This document shows positions 16,718-24,802 of a DNA stretch of 45,274 bases, piece by piece; positions within the stretch are counted from its first letter, which is position 1; the number at the start of each line of letters is the position of its first letter. The notes under the pieces are model-generated. The model did no database searches. It was not told where the DNA came from and saw only the letters and a program-made list of their open reading frames with translations. A program made the position numbers and the translations under genes. The stretch spans positions 1 through 45,274 of the forward strand of contig NZ_JAJFZK010000021.1 in NCBI RefSeq assembly GCF_020731355.1, read 5' to 3'. The DNA comes from Bacillus sp. REN16 (GTDB lineage Bacteria; Bacillota; Bacilli; Bacillales; Bacillaceae_L).

Positions 16718-16890
16718 ACTTATCCACCTCAAATGATCATAGTTACTATTGGTATTATTTTCAAAATAACGCTTTACCATACATTAAACCCAATTTTCCA
16801 TAAACAAGTAGACATAACTTAATAATCGAAAAGAAAAAATGAGTAAGAAGGATTTACACGTTTTTTTATCAAATTGGAAGGTGATGTCAA

Positions 16891-17130
16891 ATGTATCAAG
16901 CTGGAGATGTGGTTTATGTATTTTATCGAAATCCTCATACACAGGATGTAGCCAATATACAGGCCGCTGCTGTTGTAAATAACCCTGAGAAACCGAATGA
17001 ATTGGCCCTGTTTTTGTATGAAACGTATTACCCATTATCAGACGAGGTTGCTGTTTATTCCTCTGAGTCGGAAGCAAACCAAGCCTATGACTATTATTAC
17101 GGGAATTACACAGAAGGGACATTGGATTAA
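16891..17130 (+). CDS. splA: SplA, regulator of the spore photoproduct lyase operon
   Basis: A 79-residue acidic, tyrosine-rich protein beginning MYQAGDVVYVFYRNPHTQDV, the hallmark of SplA. In Bacillus subtilis SplA is a negative regulator of the splAB operon, which is expressed in the forespore under sigma-G. The ATG at 16891 follows GGAAGGTGATG. The TAA stop overlaps the splB start by one base (TAATG), so translation is coupled. I could not identify a convincing sigma-G promoter upstream. Confidence 0.93.
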   Translation: MYQAGDVVYVFYRNPHTQDVANIQAAAVVNNPEKPNELALFLYETYYPLSDEVAVYSSESEANQAYDYYYGNYTEGTLD

Positions 17131-18161
17131 TGGACAGACCACCATTCTTACCAAAGCTTGTTTATTTTGAACCAAACGCATTAGAATACCCATTAGGAAA
17201 AGAACTTCTCAAGAAATTTGAAAACATGGACGTTGAAATTCGGTATACCACTTCACACAATCAAATCAGAAACCTGCCTGGTGACAATGATTTTCAAAAG
17301 TATCGTGTTGCCAAATCAACCCTTGTAGTCGGGATTCGGAAAACCCTTAAATTTGATACCTCGAAGCCATCAGCAGAATATGCGATTCCTTTTGCGACTG
17401 GCTGTATGGGGCATTGCCATTATTGCTACTTACAAACAACGATGGGATCTAAGCCATATATTCGTACATATGTAAATGTAGAGGAAATCTTAGAGGCCGC
17501 TGATAAATACATGGAGGAACGCGCCCCTGAAATCACAAGGTTTGAAGCATCGTGTACATCCGATATCGTTGGAATTGATCACATTACCCATACTCTTAAA
17601 AGAGCTATAGAACACTTCGGAAACTCGGAACTAGGGAAACTAAGATTTGTAACGAAATTTCATCACGTTGATCACTTACTAGATGCCAAACATAATGGAA
17701 AAACAAGGTTTCGCTTTAGCGTGAATGCTGATTTTATTATAAAAAATTTTGAACCAGGAACTTCCCCATTAGAGAAAAGAATTGAAGCGGCAGGTAAAGT
17801 AGCGAGAGCCGGGTATCCACTTGGATTTATCGTAGCCCCCATATACCTTCATGAAGGATGGGAAGATGGATATTATAAGATGTTCGAACGTCTAGCAGCC
17901 GAGCTGCCATCGGAAGCAAAAAAGGACTTAACCTTTGAATTCATTCAACATCGGTTTACAAAACCGGCAAAAAGAGTCATCGAGAAAAACTACCCGATGA
18001 CCAAACTAGAATTAGACGAAGAAAAAAGAAGATATAAATGGGGCAAATATGGAATCGGAAAATATATCTATCAAAAGGATGAAGAAGAAGATATCAAGAA
18101 ACACCTGTACTCCTACATGGAAAAATTCTTTCCAGAAGCAAAGCTAGAATACTTCACATAA
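17130..18161 (+). CDS. splB: Spore photoproduct lyase
   Basis: A 343-residue radical-SAM enzyme that directly reverses the thymine dimer (spore photoproduct) formed in UV-irradiated spores, acting at germination. The [4Fe-4S] motif CMGHCHYC is at residues 92-99. The catalytic hydrogen-donor cysteine is C142 in EASCTSDIVG, each one residue later than in the B. subtilis enzyme. YKWGKYGIGKYIY near the C-terminus is also typical. It is translationally coupled to splA. Its presence shows that the organism forms endospores. Confidence 0.97.
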   Translation: MDRPPFLPKLVYFEPNALEYPLGKELLKKFENMDVEIRYTTSHNQIRNLPGDNDFQKYRVAKSTLVVGIRKTLKFDTSKPSAEYAIPFATGCMGHCHYCYLQTTMGSKPYIRTYVNVEEILEAADKYMEERAPEITRFEASCTSDIVGIDHITHTLKRAIEHFGNSELGKLRFVTKFHHVDHLLDAKHNGKTRFRFSVNADFIIKNFEPGTSPLEKRIEAAGKVARAGYPLGFIVAPIYLHEGWEDGYYKMFERLAAELPSEAKKDLTFEFIQHRFTKPAKRVIEKNYPMTKLELDEEKRRYKWGKYGIGKYIYQKDEEEDIKKHLYSYMEKFFPEAKLEYFT

Positions 18162-18204
18162 ACCAAGGTAACAATACTGGGGACACGAGTTCCTATGGGA
18201 CGCG

Positions 18205-18223
18205 GGGACAGGTCCATTGTCCC
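18205..18223. repeat. Dispersed GGGACA palindrome
   Basis: GGGACAGGTCCATTGTCCC lies between splB and the small gene that follows, 25 bases before the latter's start codon. A degenerate GGGGACACGAG segment lies about 25 bases upstream of it. Confidence 0.9.
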
Positions 18224-18248
18224 AAACAAATTTCAAGAGGTGAAAAAA

Positions 18249-18386
18249 ATGGCAAAGCAAAAAAAGAACAACCAACGCAACAGTGATGTTGGCTCTGGTT
18301 CACAGTACCATAAAGAACACGCAAGCCATGTTCCAGATTACGGAGGAAATAGCGTTGATCCTAACGCGAAAAGAGCGAACAAATAA
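18249..18386 (+). CDS. Small basic hydrophilic protein, possibly a minor spore protein
   Basis: A 45-residue product rich in Lys, Asn, Ser and His, starting MAKQKKNNQRNSD and ending DPNAKRANK. The ATG at 18249 follows AAGAGGTG at good spacing; the longer frame from 18195 would read through the GGGACA repeat and is unlikely. Length and composition resemble the minor small acid-soluble spore proteins of Bacillus, but I do not recognise a specific family. Its position directly after splB and before a terminator supports co-expression in the forespore. The function is unproven. Confidence 0.6.
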   Translation: MAKQKKNNQRNSDVGSGSQYHKEHASHVPDYGGNSVDPNAKRANK

Positions 18387-18396
18387 GTGAAATGTT

Positions 18397-18433
18397 AAAA
18401 CACACCTACACAAAAATGGTAGGTGTGTTATTT
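18397..18433 (+). terminator. Terminator after the splAB/small-gene unit
   Basis: A 10-bp stem ACACACCTAC / GTAGGTGTGT with a 9-base loop, followed by TATTTAG. Confidence 0.8.
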
Positions 18434-18436
18434 AGT

Positions 18437-18607
18437 TCAATCAATTTGTAATAATTTTTTTATTTGTTCCGCATGTCTTCGGCTTGAATCGATCACTTCT
18501 TCCGCTTGCATAGGAGATGTGCTTATTATTCTGAAAAGAGACAGACTTTGTGTACTAGGAAAAGTAAATTCTGTACACTGACTCCCCTGTAATCGCGGTA
18601 CATGCAC
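18437..18607 (-). CDS. Possible small hypothetical protein
   Basis: A 56-residue reading frame from a GTG at 18607. The end looks protein-like (MQAEEVIDSSRRHAEQIKKLLQID, given in part: SSRRHAEQIKKLL), with an amphipathic helix. The ribosome binding site is weak (AGAGAAAAGAG). It fills an otherwise empty gap between the spl terminator and the next operon. It could equally be chance, and I recognise no family. Confidence 0.35.
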   Translation of the reverse strand: MHVPRLQGSQCTEFTFPSTQSLSLFRIISTSPMQAEEVIDSSRRHAEQIKKLLQID

Positions 18608-18664
18608 TTCTCTTTTCTCTAGGCATAAGCTGATTATGATAAATATATGTTTGGAGGTTATCTT

Positions 18665-19759
18665 ATGGAGGGGGAAAATAAAACTCCACAAATGCCAAAA
18701 GAATCTAGGTCTAAATGGCAGATGTGGGAAATTGTTGGCGTTATTTTAGTTTTCGGATTATTGGTTCTTCTTTTACTTGCTCCAAATTCAATGTCGCAGC
18801 TATTCGACACCATCATTAAAGAAGTCAAACCTGTGGTTGTAGATGTTTTTCTGACTAGTGAAATAGGGATTGCGATTATTGTCAGTGTAATCGTTGGACG
18901 CATTCTAGAACGACTGGGATTTACGGATGGGCTAATTCGACTTTTTGTTCCAATTATGAAGTGGTTCAAAATCAATCCTTCGGTTATCATTCCAAGTGTA
19001 TATAATATCCTTGGTGATATTAATGCTGCTGGAAAAATTTCTGGACCTATTTTAGTAAAAGCAAAAGCAACAAAGGCTGAACAAAAAATAGCCGTAGCAA
19101 CCATGATTCAGTCACCACAATCCTTCGCAACCTTTGTACTTGGCCTTATCGCCCTTTCCGTTTTTGGAATTAATGCTTTTCCGTTGGTGATTTTAGCAAT
19201 CTTTGTGCCAATTATTGTTATTCCTTTCCTGCTTTCTAGAACGCTATACCGTGATACCAAAAAAGTTGAACTCACAGAATTACCTCGTTTTACACCAAAT
19301 ACAAGGTTCTTACACACCATTTTTGCATCGGCTAGAGAAGGAGCAGAGCTTCTTTTCCTCATCATCATTCCTGCGGTAGCGGCAGTATTCTTCTTCATTG
19401 GTGCTTTAAAATTTGCAGGCGTCTGGAGTTTTATCGAAGCTGGCCTTTCATCAAGCCTTACCTTCCTAAGTATCGAGCCCTCTACCGGAATCGTCTCCGT
19501 TCTAGCCGCACCAACATTAGCAGTCGCACAACTTGCGGATGTAGCCGCAACTATTGATCCAAGATTAATCGTTGGTTCTTTTGTTCTTGCCAATTCGGGG
19601 TTACCTCTATCGGTCATCTTTGGTCAGGTGCCAGTAACATGGGCCGAATCTTCAGACCTTACGGAAAAAGAAACACTTGGCGCGGCTGTTATCGGACTCA
19701 TCATCCGTATTGCCACAGCATGTGCACTTGGCTACTGGCTTACTCCATTTTTGGTGTGA
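18665..19759 (+). CDS. Nucleoside-recognition (Gate) domain membrane protein
   Basis: A 364-residue protein with about eight to nine hydrophobic helices and two nucleoside-recognition-like halves. Recognisable stretches are YNILGDINAAGKISGPILVKAKAT, IQSPQSFATFVLGLIALSVFG (in part) and VSVLAAPTLAVAQLADVAATID. Proteins with this Gate domain are related to nucleoside transporters and to the spore proteins SpmA/SpmB, but the substrate is not known. The ATG at 18665 follows GGAGG. It ends 5 bases before an amidohydrolase gene, so the pair is an operon. That hints at uptake of a compound that the hydrolase then opens. Confidence 0.8.
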   Translation: MEGENKTPQMPKESRSKWQMWEIVGVILVFGLLVLLLLAPNSMSQLFDTIIKEVKPVVVDVFLTSEIGIAIIVSVIVGRILERLGFTDGLIRLFVPIMKWFKINPSVIIPSVYNILGDINAAGKISGPILVKAKATKAEQKIAVATMIQSPQSFATFVLGLIALSVFGINAFPLVILAIFVPIIVIPFLLSRTLYRDTKKVELTELPRFTPNTRFLHTIFASAREGAELLFLIIIPAVAAVFFFIGALKFAGVWSFIEAGLSSSLTFLSIEPSTGIVSVLAAPTLAVAQLADVAATIDPRLIVGSFVLANSGLPLSVIFGQVPVTWAESSDLTEKETLGAAVIGLIIRIATACALGYWLTPFLV

Positions 19760-19764
19760 TGTAG

Positions 19765-20976
19765 ATGAAGTATATAATTCGTGGTAAAAAGCTTGTTACA
19801 GTTTCAAATGCCGGAACGATTGAAAACGGGGCATTGCTGATACAGGATGGGATTATAAAAGAAGTCGGCCCATGGGAGAATTTAATAAAACAATTCCCTG
19901 AAATTGAAGTAATTGATTGCTCAAACCAAGTTATTACACCATCACTTGTCGATTGCCATACACATTTACTTGAATTTGCTCCTACTTCCCTATATCCAGT
20001 AACCCCTGAGACACATTTTTTAGCTGGAAAAGCAATTCTTTTTACGGCTTTGTCCTCAGGAATCACAGCTTTAGGAGAGCAAATCTGCGGTCATCCATTA
20101 TGTAATTTTTCAATAAAAGATTATCGGGATTCAGTTGCCGATTTTCCAATGGATATTTCGTTTGCGACGACGAGCATCTCGATTGGCTTTGAAGAACTTG
20201 CACATTTTACATCAATTACCGGATCAACTCCAGTTTCCCAACGTGATTTATCTTCTCCTAGTCTTATAAAAAAAATGGCTGAAAACAGTGATTATCCTGG
20301 CGAAAATCTTTTTATCAATGCCACCCCGGCCAATTTTACAGAAGACGTAGTACCAAGGGCCGGAGAAATTATTTATAGACCCCAGGAACTAAAGGAAATT
20401 GTTTCGATTTATCACAGTGCAGGTAAAAAAATTGGGTGCCATGTTGCGGGGAAAGAGGGAATCGAAATGGCGATTGAAGCAGGTTTCGATGTCTTACACC
20501 ACGCCCATGGGATTACAGATAAGCAGATTGATAAAGTTGCAGAAAAAGGAATCCAAATCGTGGCCACCCCAATGGGGGGAACACATCTATCACCTAACTC
20601 TCCGGAAGAAATTGTGAGGTTAGTTGAAAAGAACATTCCCGTTTCGATATCAACAGATGCCTATCTTCCACCTTATCCTGGGGTTGCGTGGCTGGCTTTT
20701 CAGGACCGTTCGTTAAAGGGACCTGATTCACTAATATTGATTGCCAGCCCTTCTATGAAGCTTTTGAAAAACAGTTACAACGAAAATGAGGTACTTGCAT
20801 TATTAACCTCTAACCCAGCAAGGATTCTAGGAAAAGAAAAACAATTTGGCAGGCTGGAACCGGGTCTTGAGGCAAATTTATTGGTCGCTGAGGGGATACC
20901 GGGAATTGAAATAACCGATGTAGAGCAAATAAAAAAGGTGTTTTATAAAGGCTTGAAAGTCATCGATCGCGGATAA
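19765..20976 (+). CDS. Amidohydrolase (imidazolonepropionase-like)
   Basis: A 403-residue metal-dependent hydrolase of the amidohydrolase superfamily. The metal ligands are visible in order: DCHTHL near residue 64, GCHVAGKEG (His), DVLHHAHG (His) and STDAYLPP (Asp). The last 50 residues return to the small beta-sandwich (LGRLEPGLEANLLVAEG-type segment). The subfamily includes imidazolonepropionase and dipeptidase-like enzymes; the substrate cannot be given. It starts 5 bases after the Gate-domain gene and ends at a strong terminator. The N-terminal part carries unusual cysteines and histidines (EQICGHPLCN). Confidence 0.82.
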   Translation: MKYIIRGKKLVTVSNAGTIENGALLIQDGIIKEVGPWENLIKQFPEIEVIDCSNQVITPSLVDCHTHLLEFAPTSLYPVTPETHFLAGKAILFTALSSGITALGEQICGHPLCNFSIKDYRDSVADFPMDISFATTSISIGFEELAHFTSITGSTPVSQRDLSSPSLIKKMAENSDYPGENLFINATPANFTEDVVPRAGEIIYRPQELKEIVSIYHSAGKKIGCHVAGKEGIEMAIEAGFDVLHHAHGITDKQIDKVAEKGIQIVATPMGGTHLSPNSPEEIVRLVEKNIPVSISTDAYLPPYPGVAWLAFQDRSLKGPDSLILIASPSMKLLKNSYNENEVLALLTSNPARILGKEKQFGRLEPGLEANLLVAEGIPGIEITDVEQIKKVFYKGLKVIDRG

Positions 20977-20981
20977 AAAAT

Positions 20982-21022
20982 AACGTCTGCGCACTTATTA
21001 TTATCAGTGGGCAGACGTTTTT
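20982..21022. terminator. Bidirectional terminator
   Basis: Stem AACGTCTGCGCAC / GTGGGCAGACGTT with a 12-base loop and TTTTT on the plus strand. It separates the amidohydrolase gene from the convergent FMN reductase gene. Confidence 0.88.
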
Positions 21023-21025
21023 CCT

Positions 21026-21574
21026 TTATACTTGTTTCACAAAATCAACAAATGCATCAACCTTACTGTCTAAGAAGCCAAGTGTTGTTTCATCGACCAA
21101 TTGCCCTGTTTCTCCATCTATTTTTTGACTTGCAAAATTTATCAAGATTTCATTTGCGCCTGGGGGCAGTATATTTGCCTGAATACCAGGCGCTACTAAA
21201 ATATCTCTTAAATGCAATTGAGCGCGGATTGTTCCCATCATCCCAGGTGTCGCACCAAGTGTCATTACCGGCTTGCCAACGAATACTTGCTCCACACGTG
21301 ATGTCCAATCCAAAGCATTTTTTAACACGCCAGGAACGGACCAGTTGTATTCCGGTGTAATAATGATGACACCATCTGCATTTGCAATCGATGCCTTAAA
21401 GTCTTTGACGACCTGTGGCGGATTTAATTCGTCATCTTGATTAAAATGAGGTAAAGCACCGATATCGGCGATTTGTATGTTTAATTTTTCTTTGTATCGT
21501 TCTTGCATGGTCTTTGCAATCTGCATATTGAACGAACTTTTTCTTAAGCTTCCTACGAGTGTTACGATGTTCAT
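21026..21574 (-). CDS. NADPH-dependent FMN reductase
   Basis: A 182-residue flavodoxin-like reductase. The FMN phosphate loop is GSLRKSSFNMQIA (residues 8-20), and the second flavin contact is TPEYNWSVPGVLKNALDW near residue 78. It matches the family of small azoreductase/quinone reductase-like proteins (YhdA/YieF type). ATG 21574 follows AGGGAGGTAAAAGGG and is preferred over a start at 21643. It is a single minus-strand gene. The natural electron acceptor is unknown. Confidence 0.88.
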   Translation of the reverse strand: MNIVTLVGSLRKSSFNMQIAKTMQERYKEKLNIQIADIGALPHFNQDDELNPPQVVKDFKASIANADGVIIITPEYNWSVPGVLKNALDWTSRVEQVFVGKPVMTLGATPGMMGTIRAQLHLRDILVAPGIQANILPPGANEILINFASQKIDGETGQLVDETTLGFLDSKVDAFVDFVKQV

Positions 21575-21676
21575 CCCTTTTACCTCCCTAGTTGAAAAAA
21601 TCATTAATATCTCCACATTATAGCAATATGTTCCATTTTTCAAACACAGTGCTCAAGTACCAACACGTATTTCCAG

Positions 21677-21719
21677 ATAAAAAAACATCGACAAGCTTCT
21701 ACTCCTTTTCGATGTTTTT
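21677..21719 (-). terminator. Terminator of guaD
   Basis: Stem AAAAACATCGA / TCGATGTTTTT encloses a 17-base loop and overlaps the last codons of guaD. On the minus strand it is followed by more T. Confidence 0.75.
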
Positions 21720-23105
21720 CTTGTGAGACGATGAACCTGTCCCTCTATCCAAAACCCTTTCTCCTTGAACCCAGACCTCGCGAATGTTTTCTGGTCTGGC
21801 CAAGTAGACAATTTTTTGGAAGATGTCATGTAATTTTTCTTCTGGATCGTAAAGTGGAAGCTTGGAAGTTTCCACGGTGGTATCAATCATTTGTGCATCC
21901 CACACATAGTTTTCGGCAAGGCGGCCAATCGGGAGGCTTAAGCTTTCACCACCACCAGCGGTTGCAAAATAAAAGGCTTCATCCACGGTTATACGTGATT
22001 CAGGTACACCGCGCTCAATTGCTGGTAGTTTCGAATCTACTCCATCCTCTAGCATTCTGGAAGAAACGACGGCCTGCTTTACATTATCAAATAAGCTTGG
22101 AGAAAATCCACCTGAAATATCTGAACCCAAGCCAATTTCTACTCCTCTTGATTGAAGACGTGCAATCGGAATTACGCTATTGGCAAAATAGGCATTGGAG
22201 ATCGGACAATGACAAACCGCAGTACCTTTTTCGGCAAATAAATCTGCATCTTCGTCAGATAAAAAATTGCAATGTGCCATTACTGACTTTTCACTCAATA
22301 ACCCGAAATCACTTAGTGCAAAAGCATCGTGTTTACCAAAGCGCTCCTTGACATACCCATGCTCCCAATCACTTTCACTGCAATGCGACTGGATATGCGT
22401 ATCATATTTCGCTGCTAGTTCCCCTAAGCCTTGTAGCGCTTCATTCGTACAGCTCGGGATAAATCGTGGAGTAACCACTGGATAGACACCCTGCTTTGTT
22501 GTTTTCGCTAATTCTCTAACAGCTAAAATAAACTCTTCCGTTTCAGCTAAGGCTGTTTTTGTATCATGATCCCGATAAAACGCCTCGGTTTGATCTGGGT
22601 TATCCATCACCACTTTACCAACTAGGCCACGCTGACCTTTTTCAGCACAAAGTTTTGCCAACTGAAGGCTTGCTTCTTTATGAACCGTTGCAAAATATAG
22701 TGCCGTTGTCGTGCCATTTGCAAGGAGTGTTTCAACCACATCGTTGTACACTTTTTTTGCAAATCCAATATCTTCAAATTTTGCCTCAATGGGAAAGGTA
22801 TATGTATTCAGCCAATCATAGAGCGGAATATCCAATGCCGTACCAGCTTGCGCCCATTGTGGGGCATGAACATGCAGATCAATAAAACCCGGTAAAAAAT
22901 ACTGACCGTCTGCTAACTTTTGGTAGCTACTTGTATGTTGATAGGTATCTAACAGTTCTTGATACTCTCTATGCTCAGGCCCAATCACCTTTTCAATCAT
23001 CCCATCTTCATTCACACAAAATAGATGGTCTTTCAGAACCTCTACTTCCTTTGGGGAACGGCTTGTGAAAGCTGTTCCGTGAAACACATGTGCAAATTCT
23101 GTCAT
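21699..23105 (-). CDS. guaD: Guanine deaminase, amidohydrolase type
   Basis: A 468-residue zinc hydrolase expected to convert guanine to xanthine and ammonia. Motifs are PGFIDLHVHAPQWAQAG (His pair and substrate contacts), QSHCSESDWEHGY, VMAHCNFLSDED and GLGSDISGGFSPS (Asp). This is the ATZ/TRZ-type guanine deaminase found in animals and many bacteria, not the small cytidine-deaminase-like enzyme of B. subtilis. ATG 23105 follows AGGTGACTTCG; an in-frame GTG lies nine bases earlier. The last 15 residues (RGTGSSSHKKNIEKE) look appended: their codons include a half copy of the dispersed GGGACA repeat and the terminator stem. Confidence 0.9.
   Translation of the reverse strand: MTEFAHVFHGTAFTSRSPKEVEVLKDHLFCVNEDGMIEKVIGPEHREYQELLDTYQHTSSYQKLADGQYFLPGFIDLHVHAPQWAQAGTALDIPLYDWLNTYTFPIEAKFEDIGFAKKVYNDVVETLLANGTTTALYFATVHKEASLQLAKLCAEKGQRGLVGKVVMDNPDQTEAFYRDHDTKTALAETEEFILAVRELAKTTKQGVYPVVTPRFIPSCTNEALQGLGELAAKYDTHIQSHCSESDWEHGYVKERFGKHDAFALSDFGLLSEKSVMAHCNFLSDEDADLFAEKGTAVCHCPISNAYFANSVIPIARLQSRGVEIGLGSDISGGFSPSLFDNVKQAVVSSRMLEDGVDSKLPAIERGVPESRITVDEAFYFATAGGGESLSLPIGRLAENYVWDAQMIDTTVETSKLPLYDPEEKLHDIFQKIVYLARPENIREVWVQGERVLDRGTGSSSHKKNIEKE
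21733..21743. repeat. Half copy of the dispersed GGGACA repeat inside guaD
   Basis: GAACCTGTCCC is the inverse of the left arm GGGACAGGTTC. It is the only copy in the opposite orientation, lacks the second arm, and is translated as part of the C-terminal tail of guanine deaminase. Confidence 0.6.
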
Positions 23106-23192
23106 CGAAGTCACCTACACCCATTTTTTCGTCATTATACCATATATAGCCCAAAATGAATGTCTGGAAATTGGGCTTTCCAAAATGAAAAA

Positions 23193-23216
23193 AGGACAGA
23201 ATAATAAACCTGTCCT
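23193..23216 (-). terminator. Terminator of the C45 hydrolase gene
   Basis: Stem AGGACAG / CTGTCCT with a 10-base A+T loop, followed on the minus strand by TTTTTTC. The arms resemble the dispersed GGGACA repeat, with AGGACAG in place of GGGACAG. Confidence 0.78.
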
Positions 23217-23223
23217 AAAAATT

Positions 23224-24279
23224 TTATTTATACCAATCTGCCTTTTCCATATTCACAAAAGGTATTTCTGTATCAACTGCCCCTTCGATTTTTGTAATCG
23301 GAAAATCTGTTCCCTTTAGCCAATCGGCAAAATCAAATCTAGTAGGTTCCTGATCCCCACCGAGAGCGCACCATGCTTCTAGTTTTTCTGGAAAATAGGC
23401 AGACGTATGAATCGTTCCCGCCCAGCTCCCATAGAGCTTCGAGAAAACCCCTTTATCTGAATCATTTAAAAGTCGAAACGCCTCATGCCCATTTAAATGT
23501 TCTTTTTCTTCAATTGCTTGCATCCTTTTGTTCGAATCATCAAGGACACGGCGATTTTCTACGGTTAAGATTTTAAAATGATTGGTGCAAGTAGTTCCTT
23601 GCCTTACCTCAACTCTTCTTGGGGACGTTTCTACAATTGAAGGCATCTCACAAGAAGAATCAAATAAAACATAGCTAAAAGAACCTCGATGCGGAATTTC
23701 CTTTACCAGCTTGACTGCTTCCTCTACATTTGCACATAGCTCAAGAATAAGTCGTCCAATCATATGACAAACGAATCCGTCTCCTGGTCTTCTCCGGTTC
23801 ATAAAGGTATATCCCATCGCTAACCCTTTTTCGTTCATCCCATCAGATCTTCCAGTAATTTTTTGTGTTAAGCCAAGGGTTGAATGCCCACCATCTGTCG
23901 GTTGAAAAACAACGAAACGGCCATCATAGGTCTTTGGATGATAATCGTAATTCCGGATCATATAGTTTTCTCCTACCAAAATCGAACACCCGGAGGGCCT
24001 GATATTCACCCGATATCCTCCAAATTCCATCAAGACCTTCTCCATCGACCATTCCAATGCATCTTGGAGCCCCAAAAACTCGTTCCACATAAACGGGGCC
24101 AATCGTTCAAATACTTGTTTCGTCTCTTCTACATCGATTCGAAATAACGGTTTTCTTACCTTCCACTGTTGCTCGCGATTTCTCACTAGAAATGAATCCT
24201 TAAGCAGTTTCCCCTGCATATAGCCGAAATCATAATACGTTCCCCGAAACTGAATCACGTCAGCAAAAATCCTTTTCAT
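23224..24279 (-). CDS. C45-family autoproteolytic hydrolase/acyltransferase
   Basis: A 351-residue member of the N-terminal-nucleophile hydrolases related to isopenicillin N acyltransferase. The predicted cleavage and nucleophile cysteine is in RPSGCSILVGENYMIRNYDYHP near residue 98 (PSGCSILVGENYMIRNYDYH), followed by RSDGMNEKGLAMGYTF and the TCTNHF segment. Such proteins cut themselves before Cys and then hydrolyse amides such as acyl-amino acids or beta-lactam-like compounds. The start is ATG 24279 with GGGAGGATTCGTAG upstream. It is a single gene. The substrate is unknown. Confidence 0.82.
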   Translation of the reverse strand: MKRIFADVIQFRGTYYDFGYMQGKLLKDSFLVRNREQQWKVRKPLFRIDVEETKQVFERLAPFMWNEFLGLQDALEWSMEKVLMEFGGYRVNIRPSGCSILVGENYMIRNYDYHPKTYDGRFVVFQPTDGGHSTLGLTQKITGRSDGMNEKGLAMGYTFMNRRRPGDGFVCHMIGRLILELCANVEEAVKLVKEIPHRGSFSYVLFDSSCEMPSIVETSPRRVEVRQGTTCTNHFKILTVENRRVLDDSNKRMQAIEEKEHLNGHEAFRLLNDSDKGVFSKLYGSWAGTIHTSAYFPEKLEAWCALGGDQEPTRFDFADWLKGTDFPITKIEGAVDTEIPFVNMEKADWYK

Positions 24280-24301
24280 CTACGAATCCTCCCAGGGATA
24301 C

Positions 24302-24319
24302 GGGACAGGTCAATGTCCC
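24302..24319. repeat. Dispersed GGGACA palindrome
   Basis: GGGACAGGTCAATGTCCC (18 bases, one shorter in the loop) lies 22 bases upstream of the C45 hydrolase start codon. Confidence 0.88.
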
Positions 24320-24390
24320 TTCAATAATGGCATACTTTATTCTTTCCTATTATACCATCATGAATATTTTCTTATTTTTCCCCTAAATGT

Positions 24391-24425
24391 AAAATAGATC
24401 AAACCATGTGGCTTGATCTATTTTA
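24391..24425 (-). terminator. Terminator of the DUF378 gene
   Basis: A 12-bp stem AAAATAGATCAA / TTGATCTATTTT with a 10-base loop, ending in T-rich sequence on both strands. Confidence 0.85.
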
Positions 24426-24446
24426 GGTCTCTTTTATTCATTTCAA

Positions 24447-24671
24447 TTAAGTTCTGCTAGTACTTGGTTCAACTTCTCGGTCAGGTTTGAAAAGAAGCAT
24501 AAGAGTGTATAAACCACTTAACCCCACCAAAGCGTACACAATTCGAGACATTAACGAATCCTGTCCACCAAAAATGGCTGCTACCAAATCGAATTGAAAG
24601 AAACCAATGAGTCCCCAATTAATTGCCCCAATAATTACTAAAGCAAGCGCAAAACGTTGTAATCCACTCAT
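24447..24671 (-). CDS. DUF378 (YuzA-like) small membrane protein
   Basis: A 74-residue protein with two transmembrane helices: FALALVIIGAINWGLIGFF and VYALVGLSGLYTLMLLF. The GAINWGLIGFFQFDLVA motif defines DUF378, which includes Bacillus YuzA. ATG 24671 follows AAGGAGCGATTTAACT; the upstream part of the frame (from 24713) has no such site. It is a single gene with its own terminator. The function is unknown. Confidence 0.86.
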   Translation of the reverse strand: MSGLQRFALALVIIGAINWGLIGFFQFDLVAAIFGGQDSLMSRIVYALVGLSGLYTLMLLFKPDREVEPSTSRT

Positions 24672-24802
24672 AGTTAAATCGCTCCTTATATGTAGTAATT
24701 TTAGGTTTTGCAATTAAAAAACAAAATATACATTTAATGACAAAAAATTCTATCAAGATTTCTGCCCTAAATGTAATCCATAATGGATAAATGGAAAAAC
24801 TG

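Noticed and set aside
16800-16890. Sigma-G promoter of splAB
   Set aside because: A CATAACT near 16813 and a TGAGTA near 16840 resemble single elements, but no pair has correct order and spacing, so no promoter is claimed.
19108-19617. Minus-strand reading frame of 169 codons
   Set aside because: It lies entirely opposite the well-supported Gate-domain gene and shows no family features.
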